From assembly GCA_030835385.1 (NCBI GenBank), contig JAURPI010000016.1, forward strand, positions 186,001 through 250,000: 64,000 nt of DNA. The letters are read 5' to 3'. The position numbers and the translations under genes were made by a program. Below the pieces are notes generated by a model. That model was not told where the DNA came from and made no database searches. It was given only the letters and a program-made list of their open reading frames with translations. Shown one piece after another: positions 1 through 8,682 of the stretch (within the stretch, counting starts at the first letter, position 1; each line of letters opens with the position of its first letter). The DNA is from Alphaproteobacteria bacterium (GTDB taxonomy: Bacteria; Pseudomonadota; Alphaproteobacteria; Rhodospirillales; Rhodospirillaceae).

Positions 1-724
1 GCTTGGCGTTTCGAATTGTGGCGATCAAAGTCACGAGACCTTTCTTTACAGCTGGGCCAAGCTTTACACCGGTCTGTCGACTGTCCGGCGTGAACGCGAA
101 CAGCGGCCAAGTAAACAAGGCAATCCATATGGCTGTCACCAGCATGGTGGCGCGCACATGCTCTGCATTCTCTCTGTCTAAGCCAAACGGCGCCGGATCT
201 GCTTGCACAAATCCGACCAGTGCAATGACAAGACAGATTAGGCCTCCGGCATATCCGAGACCCCATGCTAATCCTGAAACGCGTCCAATTCGGTTTGGCG
301 TGGTCAGGTCTGGCAACATTGTGTTGTAAAATACCAACCCAACTTCAAAACCGACCGTTCCAAAAACGGCAAGAGTCAGCGCCAGGGGAATCGAGCTTGG
401 TCCTGGAACCGCAAACCAAAGTGCTGCTGTGGCAACGACACACAGCAACGTGAAAAAAGCCAACCACGGTTTCCGTCGTCCCGTATGGTCAGCAATGGCG
501 CCCGTGACTGGGCTTGTTAGCGCGATAATTAATCCAGCGATCCCAGTTGCTGTTCCCCACAGTGCAGTTCCTGTTTCTGCGTCAGGTGCTATCGCTTGGG
601 TGAAGTAAGCGGAAAACACGAAAGTTGAAACAACCGTCGTAAATCCTGAATTGCCAAAATCAAACAGGGCCCAAGACCAGAGCCCGCGACGGCGGGCCGG
701 TTCTTCGCTGGGTGCAGTGCTCAC
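1..724 (-). CDS. UMF1-type MFS permease, C-terminus cut by window edge
   Basis: An inner-membrane permease of the major facilitator superfamily. About 241 residues are visible and the frame runs off the left edge. The start is a GTG that overlaps the TGA of the upstream dehydrogenase gene (GTGA), so the two are translationally coupled. Near the N-terminus it has WALFDFGNSGFTTVV and then FSAYF, the signature of the UMF1/Atg22-like subgroup. A glycine-rich helix leads into ADHTGRRKPW, the motif A loop between helices 2 and 3. Further hydrophobic segments follow. It is the last visible gene of an operon with an aminotransferase and a dehydrogenase that look like nucleotide-sugar enzymes. The substrate cannot be read from the sequence; its link to the sugar genes is positional only. 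Confidence 0.85.
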   Translation of the reverse strand, partial: MSTAPSEEPARRRGLWSWALFDFGNSGFTTVVSTFVFSAYFTQAIAPDAETGTALWGTATGIAGLIIALTSPVTGAIADHTGRRKPWLAFFTLLCVVATAALWFAVPGPSSIPLALTLAVFGTVGFEVGLVFYNTMLPDLTTPNRIGRVSGLAWGLGYAGGLICLVIALVGFVQADPAPFGLDRENAEHVRATMLVTAIWIALFTWPLFAFTPDSRQTGVKLGPAVKKGLVTLIATIRNAK

Positions 725-1644
725 AGGAGGCCTGCTTCATTGCGAATACGATTAGCCAAGTGTAGAGCAGCTCGACCGCTTTCGCCGTTTGCCACGACTG
801 ATTCTTGGCCGCTCATAGACGCTATGAACGAGGCCAACTGCGTGCGCAACGGGTCGACCTCTTCTACAATGAGCTGTGTGGCCTGACCGCCAACAGTGCG
901 TGTTACAGCTCTAGATGTGAAATCCAGCTCATAGGTCGACCCGGTTGTTTCTATCGTTAATCCTCGGTTTTGAGAGGGTGCAACGCGGCTAACATCGAAG
1001 GACGCTGTGATTCCAGAGTCCAGATTCAAGGATGCAGACACGCAATCCTCGGTTCCGCCCTTAGCACATTCAATCGATGACACCGCGCCGATACCCAATT
1101 CGACAAGCAGGTCGAGATCGTGAATCATTAAATCCAGGACAGCATCGACGTCATAGGCCCGTTTGGCTTTTAAGTTAAGACGCCGTGCTGCGAATGAAGT
1201 TACACGGCATCCATTTGCCAGGTCTGATGCCAAAGATGACCTCAACGCGGTAATCGCTGGGTTAAAGCGCTCAACATGTCCAATTCCCAAGAAGGCTCTG
1301 TTTTTAGCGGTAGCGTCTATCATTGCAACGGTGTCGGCTTCAGTCGCGGCAATCGGTTTTTCGACCAAACAAGAAATGCCTGACGACAGTATGGGTAAGG
1401 TTATCGATGCGTGGAATTGGGTGGGTACGGCGACAATGGCGAGATCAATTTGAGTTTCGAGGTTGTCGATATTGATAATGGCGTGACTGCCTGTCTCTTT
1501 GGCAATCTCTGTGGTCACCTCAAGTCGCTCGTCATAAACACTGACCTGGTCGACGGCATCAGAGTCGATACACGCCTGCACATGATGTTTACCCATGCGC
1601 CCGAGGCCGATGACGGCGGCATGCAGTTTTTTTTGATATGCCAT
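721..1644 (-). CDS. Gfo/Idh/MocA family NAD(P)-dependent oxidoreductase
   Basis: A 307-residue dehydrogenase of the glucose-fructose oxidoreductase/inositol dehydrogenase family. The N-terminal Rossmann fold shows the dinucleotide-binding loop GLGRMG (residues 13-18), and the family motif EKP lies at 95-97, as in sugar and nucleotide-sugar dehydrogenases. The C-terminal half is the alpha/beta substrate domain. The gene begins 13 bases after the stop of the DegT/StrS aminotransferase and ends in a GTGA overlap with the permease. Pairs of Gfo/Idh/MocA dehydrogenase and DegT aminotransferase commonly make amino-sugar precursors for surface polysaccharide (WbpB/WbpE or WlbA/WlbC type). That assignment fits the context, but the exact sugar is not determined. 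Confidence 0.87.
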   Translation of the reverse strand: MAYQKKLHAAVIGLGRMGKHHVQACIDSDAVDQVSVYDERLEVTTEIAKETGSHAIINIDNLETQIDLAIVAVPTQFHASITLPILSSGISCLVEKPIAATEADTVAMIDATAKNRAFLGIGHVERFNPAITALRSSLASDLANGCRVTSFAARRLNLKAKRAYDVDAVLDLMIHDLDLLVELGIGAVSSIECAKGGTEDCVSASLNLDSGITASFDVSRVAPSQNRGLTIETTGSTYELDFTSRAVTRTVGGQATQLIVEEVDPLRTQLASFIASMSGQESVVANGESGRAALHLANRIRNEAGLL

Positions 1645-1657
1645 CAGTGATGCGCTT

Positions 1658-2797
1658 TTAGGAGGCGAGAGCCGCCCGCACGGCAGAAATGATATGCGTC
1701 TGTGCGTCAGCCTCTAAGTAGGGGTGCATGGGCAGGCTGACCACTTGAGCCGCGAGCTGTTCTGTAACTGGCAAACCATTTCCAGAGACAGGATAACCCT
1801 GATAGGGGGCTTGGGCATGGAGTGGTCTGGGGTAAAACAAAGCTGTCGGGATATTCTCCGCTGCTAACGTTTTGACGATGACATCCCGCTGTTCTGAAAC
1901 CAATGTGTATTGTGCCCAGATAGATGTGGCACCTTCAATAAGACGCGGCGTTTGCACGATATCCGACAAACCTTTGGTGTAGCGCTGCGCGACTGCGTTG
2001 CGCCTGTCGCATTCGTCATCGAAGATTTTTAGCTTCTCAATAAGGACAGCGGCTTGAATGGAGTCAAACCGCGCGGTGAGGCCCAGATATTTCGCCTCAG
2101 CAGATCCACCCCCATTGCCATGAACCCGAACACATTTCATGCGTTCATAGAGTTCAGTGTCGTCGGTAAAAACAGCGCCGCCGTCGCCATAACACGCCAA
2201 AGGTTTGGCGGGGTAAAAACTCGTTCCTGTTACCCGGCCTATAGTTCCCAGTGGTGCTCCTTTGTAGGTGGCCCCAAACGCTTGAGCAGCGTCATCCAAT
2301 ATCCATAGTCCGTGTTGGTCGGCAATGTCACGAATGGGATCAAAATCAACCGGCTGACCAAACAGATCGACCGTCATAATGGCTTTTGCGGTCAGACCCG
2401 CCTGTTCAGCGGCGATGAGTCCGGCTTTTAGGCTGTCGACGTCCATGTTGAAGGTTTGTGGATCAACGTCGACAAAAACCGGTGTGGCGCCACGAAGTGC
2501 CACAACCTCTGCGGAGGAGGTAAATGTAAATGAGGGTACTAAAACCGCATCACCTGGGCCGATATTTGCGGCCATGAGAGGTAAAATCAGAGCATCGGTG
2601 CCGCTGGCGCAGGTTAGACAATGTTCTGCGCCCGTGCGTTCCGCCAACTGGCGTTCCACCTCAATAATTTCAGGGCCCATAATAAAAGCGCCGTGGTCTA
2701 AAACACGACGAATGGCGGCGTCAATTTGGTCAGAAATGCGAGACCGCTGGGCTTGAAGATCGATAAAGGGCAGTTGTGAAGACGCCGTATCGCGCAT
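1658..2797 (-). CDS. DegT/DnrJ/EryC1/StrS family PLP aminotransferase
   Basis: A pyridoxal-phosphate sugar aminotransferase of 379 residues from the preferred ATG. It opens with LPFIDLQAQ, typical of the WbpE/WlbC group. It carries the cofactor-phosphate loop CASGTDAL, the DDAAQAFGA segment, and the Schiff-base lysine in SFYPAKPLACYGDGGA (about residue 198). The frame also has an in-phase GTG at 2809. The ATG at 2797 is preferred because AGGTG lies nine bases upstream of it, while the GTG lacks a clear ribosome binding site. It is first in the operon with the Gfo/Idh/MocA dehydrogenase. The pair would oxidise and then aminate a nucleotide-linked sugar, probably for surface glycan. The substrate is inferred only from family and neighbours. 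Confidence 0.88.
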   Translation of the reverse strand: MRDTASSQLPFIDLQAQRSRISDQIDAAIRRVLDHGAFIMGPEIIEVERQLAERTGAEHCLTCASGTDALILPLMAANIGPGDAVLVPSFTFTSSAEVVALRGATPVFVDVDPQTFNMDVDSLKAGLIAAEQAGLTAKAIMTVDLFGQPVDFDPIRDIADQHGLWILDDAAQAFGATYKGAPLGTIGRVTGTSFYPAKPLACYGDGGAVFTDDTELYERMKCVRVHGNGGGSAEAKYLGLTARFDSIQAAVLIEKLKIFDDECDRRNAVAQRYTKGLSDIVQTPRLIEGATSIWAQYTLVSEQRDVIVKTLAAENIPTALFYPRPLHAQAPYQGYPVSGNGLPVTEQLAAQVVSLPMHPYLEADAQTHIISAVRAALAS

Positions 2798-2982
2798 AAA
2801 GCGAAACACCTAATAGATGGCCAGAAGGGATGCTTGTAGAAGCAAGCCGCACGGGCGTTTAACAGTTAACCCAACCTACAACTTCGGTCAGACTCTTGTA
2901 AATGTAAGGGTGGTCGATTGAAGCATTCTTCGCACTACTCTAAACATGTCCCAACCTGAACCGTTAACTGCCATCTACATTT

Positions 2983-4743
2983 ATGTCAAAAGCTGAACAA
3001 CATTCTCGATCGGGCCCGCTGCTTCGTCGCCTCGTGCGCGAAGCCGTGGCGCCTTATGGGCCGCGTGTCGCTCTCGCAGCGGTTTTCATGGTTCTGGTAG
3101 CCGCAATGACGGCGGCCTTGGCTTGGCTTATGGACCCAGTGGTTAATCGCGTTTTCGTAGAACAGCGGAGTGATTTGCTGTGGTCGGTCGGCGGGGCTGT
3201 GTTCGCTGTTTTCACCATTAAGGGAATTGCGACTTACGCCCAGGCTGTTCTCATGACCGGTGTTGGTCAGAGTGTGTTGATGGACATGCAGAACCGGTTA
3301 TTCCGTCACTTGATGACTCAAGATTTGGCCTTTTTTCAACGTCAAACAACAGGCGGCCTGATATCTCGATTTACGACTGATATCGGGATGATGCGCCAGG
3401 CCGTATCAACCGCGTTAACCGGTCTCGGCAAAGACAGCTTGTCTGTAATCTTTCTCGTTAGCGTTATGTTTTATCAAGACTGGTTGTTGGCCACAGTTGC
3501 GTTTGTTGTTTTTCCCGCCACCGTTATTCCGATCACAAGGCTTGGCCGCAGACTTCGTCATGTTACAGCCGACACCCAGGCACAGACAGGCGGCCTGATG
3601 ACTGTTTTGCAACAGACCTTCACGGGTATGCGCCTGATCAAATCCTACCGCATGGAAGACTATGAGTCGGGGCGGGCGCAGGAGATGACCCGCTCCGTGC
3701 GTGATCTTGTTATGCGTGCAGAAAGAGTAAAGGCGTTATCGAGTCCGTTGATGGAGACGATTGGCGGGGTCGCTGTCACAATCGTGATCGTCTATGGCGG
3801 TTGGCGCGTGATTCAAGACACCACAACGCCGGGCGCGTTCTTCTCATTTATTACAGCTCTGCTCATGGCGTACCGGCCGATGAAAGCATTGGCCAACCTA
3901 AATGCGCAAATTCAAGAAGGTCTCGCTGGTGCTGAGCGCCTATTCGCAATCTTAGATGAGAAGCCAAGTCTCGTGGAGTCTGACGGTGCGAAACCGCTTT
4001 CCGTGTCTGGTGGTGGGATTATTTTTGATCAGGTTTCTTTTTCCTATGACGATGGAAAGGCGGCGCTGCATGGTATTTCATTTGAAGCGCAACCGGGGAA
4101 AACTACAGCACTGGTTGGACCCTCCGGTGCCGGAAAAACAACCCTACTCAATTTGGTTCCACGATTCTTCGATCCGGTCTCGGGTCGAGTACTGATCGAT
4201 GATCAAGATATTCGAGATGTCTCTATTGAGTCCCTAAGGTTGTCAGTGGCTCTGGTGTCACAAGATGTACTTTTGTTCGATGACACTGTGCGTGCCAATA
4301 TCCGGTTCGGCAAACCGTCTGCGACAGATAAAGAAATCACAGAAGCGGCGCGTGCCGCCGGCGCAGAAGACTTTGTTCGTGCCATGCCCGATGGCTATGA
4401 CACAGTGGTAGGAGAGCGCGGTGAATCGTTGTCCGGCGGGCAACGTCAGCGTATTGCAATCGCGCGCGCAATCTTAAAGAACGCGCCCATACTACTTCTT
4501 GATGAGGCAACGAGTGCGCTCGACGCAGAATCCGAGGCGCAAATCCAAGAGGCAATGGACGCGCTTCGCAAAGGCCGAACGACCGTTGTGATAGCTCATC
4601 GCCTAGCAACAGTTCAACACGCGGACTGTATCTATGTTGTTGTTGATGGTCGTGTTGTCGAAAGCGGTACTCACGATGAGTTGGTGAAGGCTGACGGCAC
4701 CTACGCACGCCTCAGTGCCTTACAATTTGCACCACGCGGCTAG
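2983..4743 (+). CDS. msbA: MsbA-like lipid exporter, ABC half-transporter
   Basis: A fused permease-ATPase of 586 residues, the normal length for MsbA, the homodimeric flippase that moves lipid A-core across the inner membrane. The transmembrane domain occupies roughly residues 25-320. The nucleotide-binding domain has Walker A GPSGAGKTT (379-387), the Q-loop VSQD, the signature LSGGQRQR (483-490), Walker B ILLLDEATSALD (from 503) and the switch histidine in AHRLATVQ. It is divergent from the amino-sugar operon across about 170 bases. Its TAG stop overlaps the TAG of the convergent glycosyltransferase in the four bases CTAG. Surface-glycan neighbours support a lipid or glycolipid substrate, but related half-transporters export other lipids or peptides, so MsbA is a best-fit name. 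The start has only a weak Shine-Dalgarno match. Confidence 0.82.
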   Translation: MSKAEQHSRSGPLLRRLVREAVAPYGPRVALAAVFMVLVAAMTAALAWLMDPVVNRVFVEQRSDLLWSVGGAVFAVFTIKGIATYAQAVLMTGVGQSVLMDMQNRLFRHLMTQDLAFFQRQTTGGLISRFTTDIGMMRQAVSTALTGLGKDSLSVIFLVSVMFYQDWLLATVAFVVFPATVIPITRLGRRLRHVTADTQAQTGGLMTVLQQTFTGMRLIKSYRMEDYESGRAQEMTRSVRDLVMRAERVKALSSPLMETIGGVAVTIVIVYGGWRVIQDTTTPGAFFSFITALLMAYRPMKALANLNAQIQEGLAGAERLFAILDEKPSLVESDGAKPLSVSGGGIIFDQVSFSYDDGKAALHGISFEAQPGKTTALVGPSGAGKTTLLNLVPRFFDPVSGRVLIDDQDIRDVSIESLRLSVALVSQDVLLFDDTVRANIRFGKPSATDKEITEAARAAGAEDFVRAMPDGYDTVVGERGESLSGGQRQRIAIARAILKNAPILLLDEATSALDAESEAQIQEAMDALRKGRTTVVIAHRLATVQHADCIYVVVDGRVVESGTHDELVKADGTYARLSALQFAPRG

Positions 4744-6947
4744 TTTGGTTTTTTTGTGGGTTGGCGGCTTTCTAATACTAACCGCTCAAAGACATCTGAA
4801 ATTTCCCCAATTGCCGACGTGTCATTGAATAGTAAGTGCGCTTTCTCTCGAATGCGCTTACGCACAGACGTCCTAAACGGTTGATCATGTACCAGACGAT
4901 AAGCTGTTTCGACGTATGCTTCGGCGCTATCGACCACGCAATCCATCATACCCATGCGTCGGTAGAAGGCGAGGGTGTGGCGGCCACGCATAAACTCCCC
5001 TGGCCAATGAACAATTGGCGTGCCAGTTCTTAGGCTTTCGAGGCTTGTTTTTCCGCCAGACCAGTGAGGAATATCCAAAAGAACATCTGCACAGCTGAGC
5101 AAAGAGGTGAAGTCACGGCTTTTGACTCGCGGCAGAATTTTTATGCGTCCTATATGAGGTCCAGCGGATTTCTCAAGTCGTCGGAGGAACACCTCGTCCG
5201 CGTGTGAGTGAATAGTGAGAAAATAGATGTGGGCGCTCGAGTCTTTTTCAAGCAAAGCAGCAATGGTTGAATCAAACCCAGGATGAATTTTATAGAGGCT
5301 TTGGGCGCATAGGTAGGCCGGGACGTCTGGATTTATACCGAATGCCGCACGATCAGGAGCAGTGGTTGGAATGACCGGCTCCGTCACGCAGATCGACAAT
5401 CCACCTAATTCAATGAGATCTTCGCTGTAATGTTCATTGGCCTTTTCAGGTTCCATTCCTGCGACGGATAAAAACGCATCCATGTTCGGAATCCCGCTGG
5501 TTACTGGATGCCCCCATCCCATCACCTGAACGGGTGCGGATCTCGCAAAAGCTAAGAAGTAGACTAGGTCGTCCATGCCGATTTCAGGGAAGTAGATTAA
5601 ATCTGCTTCTTCACCAGCCACTATTTCTCGCGCTTGGCGTAGGTCGTCAGGAAGATCGACGACACGATCAGCCATGTTAGCCAAGACAGAAGCGACTGAA
5701 TCATCCACGGGTAATACTGGACAACGCAGCAATACGACTTCGAAGCGATTTCTATCCAGATGCTCAACCAAGCCCGCACATAAGTATCCAACTGTATGGC
5801 TGCGCAAAAAACTAGACGCAATTCCAATGCGGATTATTTCTCGTTTTGGTGCCTGCCCCACATGTGGTGCGCATGCTGCAAGATCAGGGCTACATTCGAG
5901 ATAAAAGGCTGCGATGCGTTCCTGAAGAGTCCGATCATTCTCGCCGTGGTAGGCGAGATAAAAATTGGTAAACCCTCCTGCAGAATATACGTCCGTTACG
6001 GGCTCACGAGGAACTGTCTCCAGGGCTTCCTTTATCTCTTTTCTGTATTGAGCAATTGCGGAGTCGCTCTCGCAAACAACTGGCAGGGTCAGCGCGATTT
6101 TTAGTCTGATAAGCGCGCGAAACTCACTTTCAATTTCAAGCACGGCAACGCGTCGGTAAAGATCTTTTGCGACTTCAGCTTTCCCACTTTGTTCCTCTGT
6201 TTTAGCTAAATAGTACAAAGCCTCTGGATGGTCCGGATTATGCTCTAGGAACAGAGTGAGGTGTTCATGAGCGGACTGAAGGTCACGAACCGACAGATGC
6301 GCTTGGCCAAGCGGGAGCCGGGCCTCGTAATGCTCAGGGTCGGCCTGAACAGCGTCTTCACCAGACATGACTGCTAGCTTTGGTTGTCCCAGAGCCAAGC
6401 GGACTTGGGTTAAAAGCGTTAAAGTTATTGCGTGACGTGGACGCACGGTCGCAGCTTTGTTGAGCCACGCTTCCGCTTGGTCAAACTTGCCAAGGGAGAA
6501 TAGAATTCGCCCGCAGTTCATGGCCGCTCCGGCATGATCAGGCTCTAATCTGCATGCCTCGATAAAAGAATCGATCGCTTCTTTTAGTTGTCCTGAACGA
6601 CCATATGCGGCACCGAGGGCGTTGAGTATGGTTGGGTCGTTTGGCGCTAAGCTGTTTGCCTGTACTAAAGCGCCAATTGCCTTTGCATCCTCATCCAAAC
6701 GGTAATGAGTTATTCCGACTTTAAACCAAGGAGATGCATTGTCTGGTTTAATTATCAGAGCTTTTTTAAAACAAATCTTAGCTTCGCCAGGCTTACCTAT
6801 AGCTAGATATTCTTCTCCGAGTTGCATATGGGCCGCGAACAGGTCTTCGCTGTTTTCCGTCTCAGGCACACTTGATTGGTCTGGTTTCTTGGTCATTTGG
6901 GTCAAAAAAAGAGGTGTGGATGTGGCGGGGCGTACAGCATATAGCAT
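4740..6947 (-). CDS. TPR-containing GT41 (SPINDLY/OGT-like) glycosyltransferase
   Basis: Up to 735 residues. The N-terminal half (about 35-275) is a run of tetratricopeptide repeats, with repeating patterns such as GEEYLAIGKPGEAKICFKKAL and NALGAAYGRSGQLKEAIDSF. The C-terminal half (about 365-725) is a GT41 catalytic domain of the O-GlcNAc-transferase/SPINDLY type. It begins with RIGIASSFLRSHTVGYL. It contains LDIPHWSGGKTSLESLRTGT and PIVHWPGEFMRGRH, corresponding to the nucleotide-sugar-binding region of the family. Such proteins transfer a sugar to protein or glycan acceptors in the cytoplasm. Two starts are possible, ATG 6947 and ATG 6896 (residue 18); neither has a strong ribosome binding site. 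The gene converges on the MsbA-like gene with overlapping stops. The acceptor is unknown. Confidence 0.85.
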   Translation of the reverse strand: MLYAVRPATSTPLFLTQMTKKPDQSSVPETENSEDLFAAHMQLGEEYLAIGKPGEAKICFKKALIIKPDNASPWFKVGITHYRLDEDAKAIGALVQANSLAPNDPTILNALGAAYGRSGQLKEAIDSFIEACRLEPDHAGAAMNCGRILFSLGKFDQAEAWLNKAATVRPRHAITLTLLTQVRLALGQPKLAVMSGEDAVQADPEHYEARLPLGQAHLSVRDLQSAHEHLTLFLEHNPDHPEALYYLAKTEEQSGKAEVAKDLYRRVAVLEIESEFRALIRLKIALTLPVVCESDSAIAQYRKEIKEALETVPREPVTDVYSAGGFTNFYLAYHGENDRTLQERIAAFYLECSPDLAACAPHVGQAPKREIIRIGIASSFLRSHTVGYLCAGLVEHLDRNRFEVVLLRCPVLPVDDSVASVLANMADRVVDLPDDLRQAREIVAGEEADLIYFPEIGMDDLVYFLAFARSAPVQVMGWGHPVTSGIPNMDAFLSVAGMEPEKANEHYSEDLIELGGLSICVTEPVIPTTAPDRAAFGINPDVPAYLCAQSLYKIHPGFDSTIAALLEKDSSAHIYFLTIHSHADEVFLRRLEKSAGPHIGRIKILPRVKSRDFTSLLSCADVLLDIPHWSGGKTSLESLRTGTPIVHWPGEFMRGRHTLAFYRRMGMMDCVVDSAEAYVETAYRLVHDQPFRTSVRKRIREKAHLLFNDTSAIGEISDVFERLVLESRQPTKKPN

Positions 6948-6980
6948 TGCTGCGCTGCAGGAACTCTATAGGTTAGGGGT

Positions 6981-7050
6981 ATGGAGAACACCACACTTCC
7001 TTTGGTTGACCGTTTGCAGAGGGCAATCTCAGCCTATGAAAGTGGCAATC
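6981..7050 (+). pseudogene. 5' fragment of a gene, probably a TPR protein, cut by the IS3 remnant
   Basis: An ATG at 6981 opens a frame starting MENTTLPLVDRLQRAISAY and continuing ESGNLA. This reads like the first helix pair of a TPR protein. At about 7050 it runs directly into sequence that encodes, on the opposite strand, an IS3 transposase, and the frame stops at 7127. Fusion to antisense transposase indicates a truncated gene start. The TPR identification rests on about 25 residues only and is tentative. Confidence 0.35.
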
Positions 7051-7260
7051 TTGCGATACCCATATCGGCCATACTGCTTGGCCAGCCGGATCAGGGCCAG
7101 GCGCAGGTATTCATCATTGGGCTTTAAGGCTGCTTTGTATTGGCAGCTAGAACGAGCAAGGCTCACCACCTTGCAGGTACGCCGTTCTGAGGTGTCCAGT
7201 CTCTGCCGGACATGAACAACAGCCTGACGGAGGTCGGACGCCGGCAGGCCTTGGGATTTA
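7045..7260 (-). mobile_element. Remnant of an IS3-family transposase (OrfB, N-terminal part)
   Basis: The minus strand encodes LRQAVVHVRQRLDTSERRTC followed by KVVSLARSSCQY and, after a gap, RLAKQYGRYGYRKI. This is the helix-turn-helix and early catalytic region of the OrfB transposase of IS3-family elements. The similarity stops abruptly after GYRKI, and no DDE residues, OrfA or terminal inverted repeats are present, so only an internal piece of roughly 200 bases survives. It sits between a truncated gene start on its left and a truncated oxygenase on its right, marking an old insertion and deletion. It cannot be mobile. The borders are approximate. Confidence 0.7.
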
Positions 7261-7261
7261 A

Positions 7262-7798
7262 ATAATCCAAACTCTCCTGGAGGACCAGTTTCTGTCACGT
7301 TTAAAAGAGTCTGATAGAAAATTCTGGCGAGACGTCGCCCACGCGATTATGGGTGCAAACGTCATCACGGCATCTTGCAAAAAGTTTCAGGCCATACTGC
7401 AGCGTCGTATTGAGCACTTGGAGCAAGACAAGATCATTTTGAGTCCTGAGATGCTCGTTGTCAGCGACCATAGCAATTACCAAATTGGTCCACATACGGA
7501 CACGCGCAAACGTTTTATCAGTTTCCTCTAATATCTTTCTTCCGAACCCAAGTATCGATCTTACGGCACAAGTCTCTATGCGCCTAAAGACCCTGCATTG
7601 CCGGTGAACGACGAGAAACACCACGAGGTTGACGCGTTTACGCTCCATACGCGGATCGATTACAAGCCCAACCGGTCCATTATTTTTCCGCGGACAGATC
7701 GGTCTTACCACGGAGTAGAGCCTATACCAGTGACGGACTGCGACCGCCGACTCATTATCGTTAACGTGCGTGCCCCACAGGGGGCAAAACAGTTTTAA
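7262..7798 (+). pseudogene. 2OG-Fe(II) oxygenase, 5'-truncated with an in-frame TAA
   Basis: One plus-strand frame, opening just after a TAA at 7259-7261, encodes most of a 2-oxoglutarate/Fe(II) dioxygenase. The iron-binding HxD lies in NYQIGPHTDTRKR, the expected SLYAPKDPAL strand follows, and the distal histidine lies in PRTDRSYHGVEPIP. A TAA at 7529-7531 interrupts FISFL-stop-YLSSEP without any change of frame, where related enzymes have an aromatic residue. The N-terminus is missing and is replaced by the IS3 remnant. Two short in-frame pieces (7349-7531 and 7598-7798) could each be misread as small genes. The enzyme should be inactive unless the stop is read through. A longer open frame on the opposite strand is a shadow. 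Confidence 0.72.
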
Positions 7799-7817
7799 TC
7801 TTAGTGCTACTGGTCTC

Positions 7818-8534
7818 TTACCAGGGCAGTTCGCCGCCTTCCCAGGTGAGGTAGCGACCAGTGTCGGCGATCGTTACTTTATCCAGAACGGCTTTGATGC
7901 CGGTTACACTTTCCTCAATTTCTATGTCTGCCGTAGGTCCGCCCATATCAGTTTTGGTGAATCCAGGATGGAAGGGGATGGCAGTGATGCCGCGGTCCTT
8001 CAAGTTGAGCGCCATAGCATGAGTAACAGCATTGAGCGCTGCCTTGCTGGGCCGGTACATATAAAAATTGCCAAAATCATCTGCACCGATTGATCCAACA
8101 ATGCTCGAGACGTTTATAATTATTTGCTTCTGGCTGGCTGCCACATTTTCCACCAGGGCCTCACACACCCTCAACGGTCCAATACAATTGATGCGATAAG
8201 CTTTTTCCATAATGTCAAAATCCGTAACGCCGAAGGGTTGAAGTCCTTCGGGCTCGGTCAAAGCTTTCTCTCCCAGGTAACCGGCCATGTTGATCAACAT
8301 GTCGATCGGCGTGTCACCAAGAGTGTTTTTCAGATTGGCGATTGTACTTGGGTCTTCAACATCCAAGGCGTGCAACGTAACGCGACCGCCACTGGCGTCG
8401 GCAACGGCTTTCAGATCTATTGCCGAGTCCGGGTTTCGGCAGCAGGCATGGATAGTCCACCCGTCTTGGTCGTAAAGCTTTAGGAGGTTGAAACCGAGGC
8501 CTCGGTTGGCCCCTGTAATGAGCAGTGTCGGCAT
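7818..8534 (-). CDS. Short-chain dehydrogenase/reductase (SDR)
   Basis: A 238-residue classical SDR. The N-terminal TGANRGLG (residues 7-14) is the NAD(P) loop, INMAGYLGE corresponds to the NAG motif, and NVSSIVGS carries the catalytic serine. YMYRPSKAALN holds the Tyr-x-x-x-Lys catalytic pair. The layout is close to the carbonyl-reductase/CsgA (C-factor) subgroup. The gene stands alone and divergent from the flavoprotein gene, with about 150 bases between them. The substrate is unknown. Confidence 0.9.
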   Translation of the reverse strand: MPTLLITGANRGLGFNLLKLYDQDGWTIHACCRNPDSAIDLKAVADASGGRVTLHALDVEDPSTIANLKNTLGDTPIDMLINMAGYLGEKALTEPEGLQPFGVTDFDIMEKAYRINCIGPLRVCEALVENVAASQKQIIINVSSIVGSIGADDFGNFYMYRPSKAALNAVTHAMALNLKDRGITAIPFHPGFTKTDMGGPTADIEIEESVTGIKAVLDKVTIADTGRYLTWEGGELPW

Positions 8535-8682
8535 TGTAATAATCCTTCTCTTTCAAATGTGTGTCGAACCTAACGCCACCATGCCCTATTGATAAGGCTG
8601 TATTTTTTAGGCTGCCTATAAAGCTCAATGCATTTCTGTGATAATTTGTACCTGCGCATCGACGTAACCGTGGAGATTGGCC

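Noticed and set aside
4337-4708. 123-codon minus-strand frame inside the MsbA-like gene
   Set aside because: It is a shadow of the ATPase domain; the arginine-rich composition is typical of antisense frames.
7301-7711. 136-codon minus-strand frame
   Set aside because: It is antisense to the 2OG-Fe(II) oxygenase remnant, whose plus-strand motifs are clear; the minus-strand peptide resembles nothing.
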